From assembly GCF_030269545.1 (NCBI RefSeq), contig NZ_BSTN01000026.1, forward strand, positions 19,220 through 83,219: a DNA stretch of 64,000 bases, written 5' to 3'. How positions within the stretch are numbered: the stretch's first letter is position 1; every line of letters begins with the position of its first letter. Both the position numbers and the translations under genes were made by a program. The DNA is from Actinomadura sp. NBRC 104425 (GTDB lineage Bacteria > Actinomycetota > Actinomycetes > Streptosporangiales > Streptosporangiaceae). The notes under the pieces are model-generated. The model was given only the letters and a program-made list of their open reading frames with translations. It searched no databases and was not told where the DNA came from. This document shows, piece after piece, positions 25,182-35,545 of the stretch.

Positions 25182-26324
25182 ATGAGCGCCTCAATGATCG
25201 ATTGGAACCTCGCGGTGCAGACCGGCACGCGGCTCGTCCGGCCGGGGCCGCAGGTCGGGCAGGCCGAGGCGCGCGAGGTGGTCGCGGAACTGCGCGAGCT
25301 GTCCCGCGTTGCGCACGGGCACGTCGGCGAGTTCACCGGCATGCGGGCGGAGGCCGCGCCCGCCCCGGCGACGATCGTGGACCGGCCCGGCTGGATCCGA
25401 GCGAACGTGGACGGCTTCCGGGTGGTGCTCGAACCCCTCATGGAGCAGATGGCCGAGCGCCGCGGGACGGGGCTGCTCGGCAGCGGGAGCGCGGGCGTCG
25501 TGGTGCAGGCCGTGGGCTCCCGCGTGACCGGCATGCAGGTCGGCGCGATACTCGCGTACATGGCGAGCCGGGTGCTGGGCCAGTACGAGCTGTTCCTGCC
25601 TCCGGACCCGTCCGGCCGTGCGCCCAGCGGAAGGCTCACCCTCGTCGCCCCCAACATCGTCCAGGTGGAGCAGGAGCTCGGCGTGGACACGCGGGACTTC
25701 CGCCTCTGGGTGTGCCTGCACGAGGAGACGCACCGCGCCCAGTTCACCGGGGTTTCGTGGCTGCGCGAGTACGTCCAGGACCAGATGACCAAGTTCCTGC
25801 TCGCCTCCGACCTCGACCCCGGGGCGCTGCTGGAGCGGCTGAGGGACGCGGCCGACGCGATCGCCGACGCCGTGCGCGGCGGTGACTCCAGCCTGATCGA
25901 CGCGATCCAGAGCCCCGAGCAGCGGGAGATCCTCGACCGGCTCACCGCCGTGATGACGCTGGTCGAGGGGCACGGCGACTACGTCATGGACGCGGTCGGC
26001 CCCGAGGTGGTGCCGTCCGTGCAGCAGATCCGCGCCAAGTTCCAGCGGCGCCGCGAGGGCGGCACCCGCATGGACAAGACCCTCCGGCGGCTGCTCGGCA
26101 TCGACCTGAAGATGCGGCAGTACGCCGAAGGGGCGAGGTTCGTCCACCGGGTGGTGGCCGAGGTGGGCATGGACGGCTTCAACCGGGTGTGGGAATCGGC
26201 CGAGACGCTGCCCACCCACGAGGAGATCAAGGAGCCGGCACTGTGGATGGACCGGGTGCTGGGCCCCAGAGCCATCGAGGCGACGACTCCCGATGCGCAG
26301 ACCCCCGAGGCCGACAGGGCGTGA
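25182..26324 (+). CDS. DUF2342 zinc metalloprotease, F420-associated
   Basis: 380 aa. The zincin motif HEETHRAQF (HExxH) is visible near residue 180 in CLHEETHRAQFTGVSWLREY, followed by helical regions typical of DUF2342 (coenzyme F420 biosynthesis-associated protein). ATG 25182 (MSASMIDWNL) has GGTGGAG close upstream; a GTG at 25173 is in frame. The gene always sits before tilS in actinobacteria, suggesting a housekeeping peptidase role. Its link to F420 is from phylogenetic co-occurrence, not shown here. Confidence 0.85.
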   Translation: MSASMIDWNLAVQTGTRLVRPGPQVGQAEAREVVAELRELSRVAHGHVGEFTGMRAEAAPAPATIVDRPGWIRANVDGFRVVLEPLMEQMAERRGTGLLGSGSAGVVVQAVGSRVTGMQVGAILAYMASRVLGQYELFLPPDPSGRAPSGRLTLVAPNIVQVEQELGVDTRDFRLWVCLHEETHRAQFTGVSWLREYVQDQMTKFLLASDLDPGALLERLRDAADAIADAVRGGDSSLIDAIQSPEQREILDRLTAVMTLVEGHGDYVMDAVGPEVVPSVQQIRAKFQRRREGGTRMDKTLRRLLGIDLKMRQYAEGARFVHRVVAEVGMDGFNRVWESAETLPTHEEIKEPALWMDRVLGPRAIEATTPDAQTPEADRA

Positions 26325-26376
26325 GCGCGGCCATCTCGTACGGCCCCGGGCGCTCCACCTGCGGGCGGTAGGGGCG

Positions 26377-27423
26377 ATGGGGCCTGACCCGGCCGTTGCG
26401 GCGGTCCGTGTGGCGGTGCGGCGCGCCCTCGATGCGCTGCCGCCCCACCGCATGGTGCTCGTCGCCTGCAGCGGCGGCGCCGACTCGCTCGCGCTGGCGG
26501 CGGCGCTGGCGTTCGAGGCCCCCCGGGCGGGACGTCCGGCGGGGGGCGTCACAATTGACCACGGCCTGCAGGAGGGCTCGGCCGTGCGCGCGGAGAAGGT
26601 CGTCAGGGCGATGGCGGACCTCGGGCTCGACCCGGCGGGGGCGGTGACCGTCACGGTGGGGAACCGCGGGGGGCCCGAGAACGCCGCCAGGGACGCCCGG
26701 TACTCCGCGCTCGACGAGACCGCCGCCAACCTGGCGGCGGCCGCCGTGCTGTTGGGGCACACCAGGGACGACCAGGCCGAGACCGTCCTCATGGGGCTCG
26801 CCCGAGGCTCAGGAGCCCGTTCGCTCGCGGGCATGCCCGCCTCGTTCGTCCGCACCCGTGAGGCGCGGGAGATCCGCTACGTGCGGCCGCTTCTGGACAT
26901 CGACAGGGCCACCACGCGAAGGGCGTGCCTGGCCATGGGCTTGGAACCCTGGGACGACCCCCACAACGACGATCCCGCCTACACGCGCGTGCGCGTGCGC
27001 CACGAGGCGTTGCCCGCCCTGGAGAAGGCGCTCGGCCCCGGAATCACCGAGGCGCTGGCTCGTACCGCGCGCATGCTGCGCGACGACGCCGATGCCCTGG
27101 ACGGCATCGCCGACCGCGCCTACGCCGAGTGCGAAACCGCCGCGCCGGAACCGTACTCCGTGGCGCTGACCCTGGACGTTCTGGCGGGGCTCGCCAAGGC
27201 CGTGCGCACGCGGGTGCTGAGGAAGGCGGCGATAGCCGCGGGCAGTCCACCCGGTACGCTCGCGGCCGTTCACGTGGAACACGTGGACCGGCTGGTCACC
27301 GCCTGGCATGGACAGCGGCACGTCGATCTGCCCGGGGGCGTGCGCGCGTACCGGCGAGAGGGAAGGCTGCTGTTCGGCCCGGGCCCGGCCCGAATGACTA
27401 TGCGTTTCCCGGAGGGTGGGTAG
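26377..27423 (+). CDS. tilS: tRNA(Ile)-lysidine synthetase
   Basis: 348 aa. The PP-loop ATP-binding motif SGGADSLALA is near the N-terminus, followed by GHTRDDQAETVLMGLARGSG, the diagnostic TilS box. TilS modifies C34 of the CAU tRNA-Ile to lysidine so that it reads AUA. The ATG at 26377 (MGPDPAVAAV) has TAGGGG immediately upstream; longer frames overlap the metalloprotease. Its TAG stop shares the G with the GTG of hpt. Confidence 0.93.
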   Translation: MGPDPAVAAVRVAVRRALDALPPHRMVLVACSGGADSLALAAALAFEAPRAGRPAGGVTIDHGLQEGSAVRAEKVVRAMADLGLDPAGAVTVTVGNRGGPENAARDARYSALDETAANLAAAAVLLGHTRDDQAETVLMGLARGSGARSLAGMPASFVRTREAREIRYVRPLLDIDRATTRRACLAMGLEPWDDPHNDDPAYTRVRVRHEALPALEKALGPGITEALARTARMLRDDADALDGIADRAYAECETAAPEPYSVALTLDVLAGLAKAVRTRVLRKAAIAAGSPPGTLAAVHVEHVDRLVTAWHGQRHVDLPGGVRAYRREGRLLFGPGPARMTMRFPEGG

Positions 27424-27986
27424 TGGACGAGAAGGACCTGGGCGCCGACCTGGCGAAGGTGCTCATTCCCGAGGACCAGCTCCAGGCCAAGGTGCGGGAA
27501 CTGGCGGCGCAGGTGGACGCCGACTACGCCGGCAAGGACCTGCTGCTGGTCGGCGTGCTCAAGGGCGCCGTGATGATCATGGCGGACCTTGCCCGGGCGC
27601 TGCACACACCTGTCTCCATGGACTGGATGGCGGTGTCCTCGTACGGCTCGGGCACCAAATCGTCGGGCGTCGTGCGTATCCTGAAGGACCTGGACGCGGA
27701 CATCATGAACCGGCACGTCCTGATCGTCGAGGACATCATCGACTCGGGCCTGACGCTGTCGTGGCTGGTCAGCAATCTGCGCTCGCGCGGCCCGGCCTCA
27801 CTGGAGATCTGCGCGCTGCTGCGCAAGCCGGAAGCGGTCAGGACCGAGGTGGACGTCCGCTACATCGGCTTCGACATTCCGAACGAGTTCGTCGTCGGGT
27901 ATGGCCTGGACTATGCCGAGAAGTATCGGAACCTTCCCTTTGTGGGGACGCTGGCGCCCCACGTCTACGGAGGTGAGAGCGCCTGA
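27423..27986 (+). CDS. hpt: hypoxanthine phosphoribosyltransferase
   Basis: 187 aa, standard length. PRPP-binding loop VLIVEDIIDSGLTLSWLV is clear, and the N-terminal LVGVLKGAVMIMADLAR matches the family. It salvages hypoxanthine and guanine to IMP and GMP. The GTG at 27423 overlaps the tilS stop by one base, with GGAGGGTGGG upstream, so the two genes are coupled. Confidence 0.95.
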   Translation: MDEKDLGADLAKVLIPEDQLQAKVRELAAQVDADYAGKDLLLVGVLKGAVMIMADLARALHTPVSMDWMAVSSYGSGTKSSGVVRILKDLDADIMNRHVLIVEDIIDSGLTLSWLVSNLRSRGPASLEICALLRKPEAVRTEVDVRYIGFDIPNEFVVGYGLDYAEKYRNLPFVGTLAPHVYGGESA

Positions 27987-28332
27987 GGGAGCCCGGCACC
28001 GGCGTCGGTGAAGCGCCCGCGCGGCGCCGCGGAGCCCCCGCGGACGGCCGCCGGGGAACATCACACCGGCGCGGATCGTTGCATTGGAAGCTGACGGGTA
28101 TACCGGAAGGATCAGGGATCCGCGCAGGCTGCGCCTCCCGCTCCGCCCGGTGTACGGTCGATGTCCGGGCCTGCACCGGGGAAGCCGCCCGGCGGGGCCG
28201 GTCGCCTCGGCGGGCCGGGGGCTCCGGCGAGGGTCCGCCGCACGCATGGAGCCGGATCACAGTGGCGTCCGTCCTGCGGGACGGGCGAGGATCGCAATAG
28301 GAGGGACGGGCCCCGGAGGGGTTACCGGATAA
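27987..28332. other. 346-bp intergenic region upstream of ftsH
   Basis: No gene supported. It holds GC-rich inverted segments near 28030 (CCGCGG repeats), probably the end of the tilS-hpt transcript, and must contain the ftsH promoter. GGAGGGACG at about 28301 and GGAGGGG at about 28316 stand 20 and 10 bases before the ftsH ATG. Confidence 0.5.
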
Positions 28333-30342
<2,010 letters not shown>

Positions 30343-30347
30343 TCGAT

Positions 30348-31115
30348 TTGTCCGAACGGTACGACGACGACACTTTTCGGGACCCGGCGGCCGGCCTGGC
30401 CGCCGGGTCCACCGGCTTTTCCGGTGACCCCGCCGGCAGCCGCGAGCACGCCGCCGAGGCCGGTGCCGAGCCCGGCGGTGTGAGCGGTGTCCCGGCCTCC
30501 GGCGACCCTGCCGAATCCGGCCTGGTGGTGCCGGGCGGCGGCCAACGCGTCTTCGACCACGCGCGCATCGAACGCGCCGTCCGCGAGATCCTCATCGCCA
30601 TCGGCGAGGACCCCGACCGCGACGGCCTGCGCGAGACCCCCGCCCGCGTCGCCCGCGCCTACGCCGAGCAGTTCGCCGGCCTCCGGCAGAACCCCGAAGA
30701 CGCCCTGAACAAGGTCTTCGAGGCCGACCACGACGAGATGGTGCTGGTCAAGGACATCGAGGTGTACTCGATGTGCGAGCACCACCTCACGCCTTTCCAC
30801 GGGCTGGCGCACGTCGGCTACACGCCCAACGAGAAGGGGCAGATCACCGGCCTGTCGAAGCTGGCGCGGCTGGTGGACGTGTTCGCCCGGCGGCCGCAGG
30901 TGCAGGAACGGCTGACCAGCCAGATCGCCGACGCGCTCATGCGGATCCTGGAGCCGCGCGGGGTGATCGTGGTGATCGAGGCCGAGCACCTGTGCATGAC
31001 CATGCGGGGTGTGCGCAAGCCGGGCGCCAAGACGGTGACCTCGGCCGTGCGCGGCGCGTTCCGCGACCGTCCCGAGACCCGCGCCGAGGCCATGGGACTG
31101 ATCCTCGGCGGCTGA
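30348..31115 (+). CDS. folE: GTP cyclohydrolase I
   Basis: 255 aa from TTG 30348. The conserved enzyme starts at about residue 63 (RVFDHARIERAVREILIAIG). Zinc and substrate motifs are present: SMCEHHLTPFHGLAHVGY, RPQVQERLTSQIADAL and AEHLCMTMRGVRKPGAKT. It makes 7,8-dihydroneopterin triphosphate from GTP, the first step of folate synthesis. About 60 Gly/Ala/Pro-rich residues precede the core; no good internal ribosome site is seen, so the extension may be real. Located 5 bases after ftsH. Confidence 0.94.
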   Translation: MSERYDDDTFRDPAAGLAAGSTGFSGDPAGSREHAAEAGAEPGGVSGVPASGDPAESGLVVPGGGQRVFDHARIERAVREILIAIGEDPDRDGLRETPARVARAYAEQFAGLRQNPEDALNKVFEADHDEMVLVKDIEVYSMCEHHLTPFHGLAHVGYTPNEKGQITGLSKLARLVDVFARRPQVQERLTSQIADALMRILEPRGVIVVIEAEHLCMTMRGVRKPGAKTVTSAVRGAFRDRPETRAEAMGLILGG

Positions 31116-31431
31116 CCCGGCGCCATCGACGGGCCTTCGCCGTGGCGGTGGAGTCTTGTTCGCCGGTGGCCCGTTGAGACACGGGTTGAGGCTGTTGGGG
31201 TTGATTCCTCATGGCTGATTCGATGCTGTCGACGGGTGCTTGCCGCGGTGGTGGGCTGCCGGTCTCGGGATGCCCGCTGGGGCTGTGGGGTTGGTTCTCC
31301 GCGGTTGATCCGGCGCTGTTGGCGGGGCCTTCATCGCGGTGATCGGACCCTGGTTGCGGGTGGGTGTCCTGGGGCGGTGTCGGCCAGGGGCGGGGGATCG
31401 GGGTGGTGCGATCAAGGCATAGGGTTGGAGC
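31116..31431. other. 316-bp intergenic region with degenerate direct repeats
   Basis: No gene supported between folE and folP. Two related blocks of roughly 45 bases are visible: one starting GGTTGATTCCTCATGGCTGA (about 31199) and one starting GGTTGGTTCTCCGCGGTTGA (about 31290), each followed by a GCTGT-G-CGGG element. Function unknown; the folP promoter must lie in the last part. Confidence 0.5.
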
Positions 31432-32391
31432 ATGAGCGCCGCCGCCGTCCCCGGGCTGCCCACGCCAGGGCGCTGCCTCGTCATGGGCGTGGTCAACGTG
31501 ACGCCCGACTCCTTCTCCGACGGCGGCGCCTGGTTCGACGCCGACAAGGCCATCCGGCACGGGTTGGACCTCGTCGCCGAGGGCGCCGACCTGATCGACG
31601 TGGGCGGCGAGTCGACCCGTCCCGGGGCGCAGCGGGTGTCGCGCGAGGAGGAGCTGCGCCGGGTCGTCCCCGTGATCGAGGCGCTGACGGCCGAGGGGGT
31701 CCCGGTCAGCGTCGACACCATGCGCGCCGAGGTGGCCGAGGCCGCGGTGGCGGCCGGTGCCCGGCTGGTCAACGACGTCAGCGGCGGCCTCGCCGACCCG
31801 GACATGCCGCGCGCGGTGGCGGCCGCGGGCGTGCCGTACGTGGTGATGCACTGGCGCGGGCACAGCCACGACATGCAGACGCGGGCCGTGTACGGCGACG
31901 TGGTCCGGGAGGTCCGCGACGAGCTGCTGAGCCGGGTGGACGCGGTGCTGGACGAGGGCGTCGACCCGTCCATGATCGTGCTGGATCCGGGGCTGGGGTT
32001 CGCCAAGCACGCCGAGCACAACTGGTCGCTGCTGGCCCATCTGGACGTCCTGCACGACACCGGCTACCCGGTGCTGGTGGGCGCCTCCCGCAAACGCTTC
32101 CTGGGACGGCTCCTGGCCGGCCCGGACGGAACGCCGCGTCCGTTCGCCGACTGCGACGACGCCACCGTGGCGGTGTCCTCCCTGGTCGCGGCGGCGGGCG
32201 CCTGGTGCGTACGGGTCCACCGCGTGCGCCCCAACGCCGATGCCGTCCGGGTGGCGGCCGCGCTGCGCACCGGCGCGGGCGAGACCGCGCCGCCTCTCCC
32301 GCCCTCGGCACGCACCACCCGGACCCCGCAGCCCGGCGACGACGGGGGGTTGTCGGGCGGCGGCGATGGTGTGCAGGGTGGCAGGCGATGA
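31432..32391 (+). CDS. folP: dihydropteroate synthase
   Basis: 319 aa. Signatures MGVVNVTPDSFSDGG and DLIDVGGESTRPGA at the N-terminus, NDVSGG in the middle, and VGASRKRFLG near residue 223 identify the TIM-barrel enzyme that joins p-aminobenzoate to the pterin, the sulfonamide target. The last 35 residues (APPLPPSARTTRTPQPGD...) are a low-complexity tail beyond the barrel. The stop overlaps the next ATG (ATGA). Confidence 0.95.
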   Translation: MSAAAVPGLPTPGRCLVMGVVNVTPDSFSDGGAWFDADKAIRHGLDLVAEGADLIDVGGESTRPGAQRVSREEELRRVVPVIEALTAEGVPVSVDTMRAEVAEAAVAAGARLVNDVSGGLADPDMPRAVAAAGVPYVVMHWRGHSHDMQTRAVYGDVVREVRDELLSRVDAVLDEGVDPSMIVLDPGLGFAKHAEHNWSLLAHLDVLHDTGYPVLVGASRKRFLGRLLAGPDGTPRPFADCDDATVAVSSLVAAAGAWCVRVHRVRPNADAVRVAAALRTGAGETAPPLPPSARTTRTPQPGDDGGLSGGGDGVQGGRR

Positions 32392-32816
32392 GCCGTGCTG
32401 TGGACCGTGACCAGCTGGTCGAGGCCAACGCCGAGTTCTACGCGGCATTCGAGGCGGGCGACCTGGACCGGATGTCGGCGGTGTGGGCGGACGGGCCGTA
32501 CGCGTCCGGTGTGATGTGCGTGCATCCGGGGTGGACCCGGCTGCGCGGACGGGACGAGGTGCTGCGGTCATGGGCGCTGATCATGGCGAACACCGAGTAC
32601 ATCCAGTTCGTCCTGACCGATGTCGAGGCCGACGTTTACGGCGAGCAGGCCGTGGTGACGTGCAAGGAGAACGTCCTGACCGCCGAGCAGGGCGGCGAGA
32701 GCGGGGCCCTGGCCGCGGGAAGCATCATCGCGACGAACGTGTTCGTCCGCGTCGGCGGGGGTTGGCGGCTGCTGGTCCACCACGGGTCCCCGATTCTGAA
32801 CGCAGAGGAGCAATGA
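32388..32816 (+). CDS. NTF2-like (SnoaL/DUF4440-type) small protein
   Basis: 142 aa. Cone-shaped NTF2 fold inferred from ANAEFYAAFEAGDLDRMSAV near the start, MCVHPGWTRLRGRDEVLRSW and the last strand GGGWRLLVHHGSPIL. It is a regular member of actinobacterial folate operons between folP and folB. Function unproven; a ligand-binding or small enzyme role is suggested by the fold. It overlaps folP by 4 bases and is followed almost directly by folB. Confidence 0.82.
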   Translation: MSRAVDRDQLVEANAEFYAAFEAGDLDRMSAVWADGPYASGVMCVHPGWTRLRGRDEVLRSWALIMANTEYIQFVLTDVEADVYGEQAVVTCKENVLTAEQGGESGALAAGSIIATNVFVRVGGGWRLLVHHGSPILNAEEQ

Positions 32817-32817
32817 G

Positions 32818-33177
32818 CTGGATCGGATAGAGCTGCGCGGACTGCGCGCCCGAGGGCGGCACGGCGTGCTGCCCGCCGAGCGCGAGCTGGGCCAGGAGTT
32901 CGTGGTGGACGTCGCGCTGGGTCTGGACACGCGCCCGGCGGCGGCCGAGGATGACCTGTCCCGTACCGTCGACTACGGATCTCTCGCCGACCGGCTGGTC
33001 GCTGTCGTGGAGGGCGAGCCCGTGGCCCTCATCGAGACGCTGGCCGACCGGCTGGCGGAGGTCTGCCTGCAGGAACGGGCGGTGTCCGAGGTGGAGGTCA
33101 CCGTCCACAAGCCGCACGCCCCGGTGCCGCACCCCTTCACGGACGTGGCCGTGAGGATCAGGAGGAGTCGTCCATGA
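32818..33177 (+). CDS. folB: dihydroneopterin aldolase (CTG start or frameshifted start)
   Basis: 119 aa if started at CTG 32818 (LDRIELRGLRARGRHGVLPA). FolB features are clear: GRHGVLPAERELGQEFVVDV, the TVDYGSLADRL segment and LIETLADRLAEVCL. It converts dihydroneopterin to hydroxymethyl-dihydropterin. No ATG, GTG or TTG exists between the upstream in-frame TGA (32797) and codon 17, so full-length FolB needs the CTG, which has AGAGGAG 7 bases before it. Alternatively one base is missing after ATGAGC (32813), which would give MSLDRIELRG. The GTG at 32866 would delete the first beta strand. It overlaps folK (ATGA). Confidence 0.85.
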   Translation: MDRIELRGLRARGRHGVLPAERELGQEFVVDVALGLDTRPAAAEDDLSRTVDYGSLADRLVAVVEGEPVALIETLADRLAEVCLQERAVSEVEVTVHKPHAPVPHPFTDVAVRIRRSRP

Positions 33178-33758
33178 CAGCGTCCGAGCGTATGCCCGAC
33201 CGCACCGCGACCGGAGGCCACATGCTGGTCGCCCATCGCGTCGTGTTCTCGCTGGGCAGCAATCTCGGCGACCGGCTGGACAACATTCAGGAGGCCGTCG
33301 ACGCGCTGTTCGACGCGCCCGGCCTGGACTTCGTAGCGCTCTCCCCGGTTTACGAGACCGCCCCGTACGCCCCGCCCGGCGAGACCCTCCCCGAGCAGGG
33401 CGACTACCTGAACGTCGTGCTGGTGGCCGACACCCGGCTGCCACCGGAGAACCTGCTGGAGCGGGTCCTCAACATCGAGAACTCGATGCAGCGCACCCGC
33501 GAGGTCCGCTGGGGGCCGCGCACGCTGGACATCGACATCGTGATGTTCGGCAACATCACCTCCGACGACCCCGACCTGACGCTGCCGCACCCGCGCGCGC
33601 ACGAGCGGGCGTTCGTACTGGTGCCGTGGGCGGACATCGAACCGGATGTGCTGCTGCCCGGGCACGGACGCGTCGGTGATCTGGCCGCGGCCAAACGGGC
33701 CGAGGCCGACGCCGCCGTGCGGCGCCGTGACGATCTGAGCCTGCAGCCGCCTGCATGA
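33174..33758 (+). CDS. folK: HPPK, 6-hydroxymethyl-7,8-dihydropterin pyrophosphokinase
   Basis: 194 aa. Motifs VVFSLGSNLGDRLDNIQEAV, PVYETAPYAPP and the family signature RWGPRTLDIDIVMFG with LPHPRAHERAFVLVPW are all visible. It pyrophosphorylates hydroxymethyl-dihydropterin using ATP, giving the FolP substrate. The first 20 residues precede the conserved core; ATG 33222 (MLVAHRVVFS) is an alternative start. Overlaps both neighbours by four bases. Confidence 0.95.
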   Translation: MTASERMPDRTATGGHMLVAHRVVFSLGSNLGDRLDNIQEAVDALFDAPGLDFVALSPVYETAPYAPPGETLPEQGDYLNVVLVADTRLPPENLLERVLNIENSMQRTREVRWGPRTLDIDIVMFGNITSDDPDLTLPHPRAHERAFVLVPWADIEPDVLLPGHGRVGDLAAAKRAEADAAVRRRDDLSLQPPA

Positions 33759-34228
33759 GACCTTCCCGCCCGACGTTCCTGCTCGCCCTGGTGGTCGTCA
33801 TCGGACTGATCACCTGGGCAGTGCTGGAGACCGCGTACGTGTCGCTTCCACCGCTGCCGTGGACGGCGGTGCCGACCCTGCTGCTGCTTGCGTTGGGCGA
33901 GGCGTCCACGGGCGTGAACATCCTGCGCCGCATCCGCCGGCGGCCGGGGACCAAGCCGGTGGAGCCGCTGGTGGTCGCCCGGATGGCGGTTCTGGGCAAG
34001 GCCAGCGCGCACGCCGCGGCCGTGCTGGCGGGCGTGTTCGCCGGGTTCGCGGCCGCGCTGTCGGGGTCGCTGGACAAGCCGACTCCGCGCGCGGACTTCT
34101 TCGTCAGCGCCGCCACCTTCGTGGCCGCCGCGGTCCTGGTGGGCGCGGCGTACTTCCTGGAGTACGCCTGCCGCGTCCCCAAGGGCCCGGACGAGGAGCA
34201 GCAGGACCGGGGCGCCGCCCGGGCCTGA
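33755..34228 (+). CDS. DUF3180 membrane protein
   Basis: 157 aa, four hydrophobic segments (PTFLLALVVVIGLITWAVLE, PWTAVPTLLLLALG, AAAVLAGVFAGFAAALSG, FVAAAVLVGAAYFLEYACRV). The position after folK and the size fit DUF3180, an actinobacterial inner-membrane family of unknown function that is nearly always in this operon. ATGA overlap with folK indicates coupling. The cytosolic loop is basic (RRIRRRPGTKP). Confidence 0.85.
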   Translation: MRPSRPTFLLALVVVIGLITWAVLETAYVSLPPLPWTAVPTLLLLALGEASTGVNILRRIRRRPGTKPVEPLVVARMAVLGKASAHAAAVLAGVFAGFAAALSGSLDKPTPRADFFVSAATFVAAAVLVGAAYFLEYACRVPKGPDEEQQDRGAARA

Positions 34229-34237
34229 GCCTGAGCC

Positions 34238-34263
34238 GGCCGGGGCCCAGGCGGGCCCCGGCC
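34238..34263. terminator. hairpin between convergent DUF3180 and nuoD
   Basis: Perfect 11-bp stem GGCCGGGGCCC / GGGCCCCGGCC with loop AGGC. No T-run. Placed between two convergent genes, so it probably ends both transcripts. Confidence 0.75.
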
Positions 34264-34295
34264 GCGTCGGGCGGCGGGAGGGGGCCCTGCGCCGC

Positions 34296-35456
34296 CTATT
34301 TGTCGATGTCGCCGACGACGAAGAACATCGAGCCCAGGATGGCGATCATGTCGGCGACCAGGTTGCCGGGCAGCAGTTCCGACAGCACCTGGACGTTGTT
34401 GTACGAGGCGGACCGCAGCTTCAGCCGCCACGGGGTCTTCTCGCCGCGCGAGACGAGGTAGTACCCGTTGATGCCGAGGGGGTTCTCCGTCCAGGCGTAG
34501 GTGTGGCCCTCGGGGACCTTCAGCACCTTCGGCAGGCGCTGGTTGATCGGGCCGGGCGGCAGTTCGGCCAGGCGGTCCAGGCAGGCGTCGGCCAGGTCCA
34601 GCGAGGCGTACACCTGGTCGAGCAGGCACTCGAACCGGGCCAGGCAGTCGCCCTCGGTGCGGGTGACGACGCGCACGTCCAGGTCGCCGTAGGCCAGGTA
34701 CGGCTCGTCGCGGCGCAGGTCGAAGTCGACGCCGCTGGCGCGGGCGATGGGGCCGGACACCCCGTACTGCAGGATCTGCTCGCGGGTCAGGACGCCGACG
34801 CCGCGGGTGCGGGCCCGGAAGATCTCGTTGTCCAGGATCAGGTCGGCGATGTCGGACATGCCCGCCCGCACGTCGGCGATGGCGCGCCGGGTGCGGGCCG
34901 TCCAGCCGGCGGGCAGCTCCTCCTTCAGCCCGCCCACCCGGTTGAACATGTAGTGCATGCGGCCGCCGGAGACCTCCTCCATGACCCGCTGGAGCTGCTC
35001 GCGCTCGCGGAAGGCGTAGAAGATCGGCGTCATCGCGCCGACCTCCAGCGGGTAGGAGCCCAGGAACATCAGGTGGTTGAGCACCCGGTTCAGCTCGGCC
35101 AGCAGGGTGCGCGCCCACACCGCGCGCGGCGGCGCCTCCATGCCGAGCATCCGCTCGACGGCCAGCACCACGCCCAGCTCGTTGGCGAACGCCGACAGCC
35201 AGTCGTGCCGGTTGGCCAGTACGATGATCTGCCGGAAGTCGCGGACCTCGAACAGCTTCTCCGCGCCCCGGTGCATGTAGCCGATGATCGGCTCGGCGGC
35301 GGTGATGCGCTCGCCGTCGAGCGTCAGCCGCAGCCGCAGCACGCCGTGCGTGGACGGGTGCTGCGGGCCGATGTTGAGGATCATGTCCTCGGTGGCCAGC
35401 TCCTTGGCCCCCGCGCCGATCCCGACGATGCGTTCCGTGGTCATCCGCTTCGCCAC
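34296..35456 (-). CDS. NADH-quinone oxidoreductase subunit D-like protein (solitary)
   Basis: 386 aa, about 50 residues shorter than usual NuoD. Family motifs: NIGPQHPSTHGVLRLRLTLD, GYMHRGAEKLFEVRDFRQII and LVADMIAILGSMFFVVGDID at the C-terminus. NuoD is the 49-kDa subunit at the quinone site of complex I. No other nuo gene is here, so it is the second, isolated nuoD found in many actinomycetes (NuoD2-like) rather than part of the 14-gene operon. GTG 35456 has AGGTGA close by; ATG 35444 is an alternative. Role outside complex I unknown. Confidence 0.88.
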   Translation of the reverse strand: MAKRMTTERIVGIGAGAKELATEDMILNIGPQHPSTHGVLRLRLTLDGERITAAEPIIGYMHRGAEKLFEVRDFRQIIVLANRHDWLSAFANELGVVLAVERMLGMEAPPRAVWARTLLAELNRVLNHLMFLGSYPLEVGAMTPIFYAFREREQLQRVMEEVSGGRMHYMFNRVGGLKEELPAGWTARTRRAIADVRAGMSDIADLILDNEIFRARTRGVGVLTREQILQYGVSGPIARASGVDFDLRRDEPYLAYGDLDVRVVTRTEGDCLARFECLLDQVYASLDLADACLDRLAELPPGPINQRLPKVLKVPEGHTYAWTENPLGINGYYLVSRGEKTPWRLKLRSASYNNVQVLSELLPGNLVADMIAILGSMFFVVGDIDK

Positions 35457-35545
35457 CGTTCACCTGCGGGTGCGATGCTCATCTGCACATCGTGCCACGC
35501 TTCGGGCTCGCGGTATTCCGGCGGTTTCCGGTTGACTAGGACGCA

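Noticed and set aside
33556..35463. 635-codon minus-strand frame covering nuoD and folK
   Set aside because: Out-of-frame reading of nuoD followed by antisense of folate genes; no family motif.
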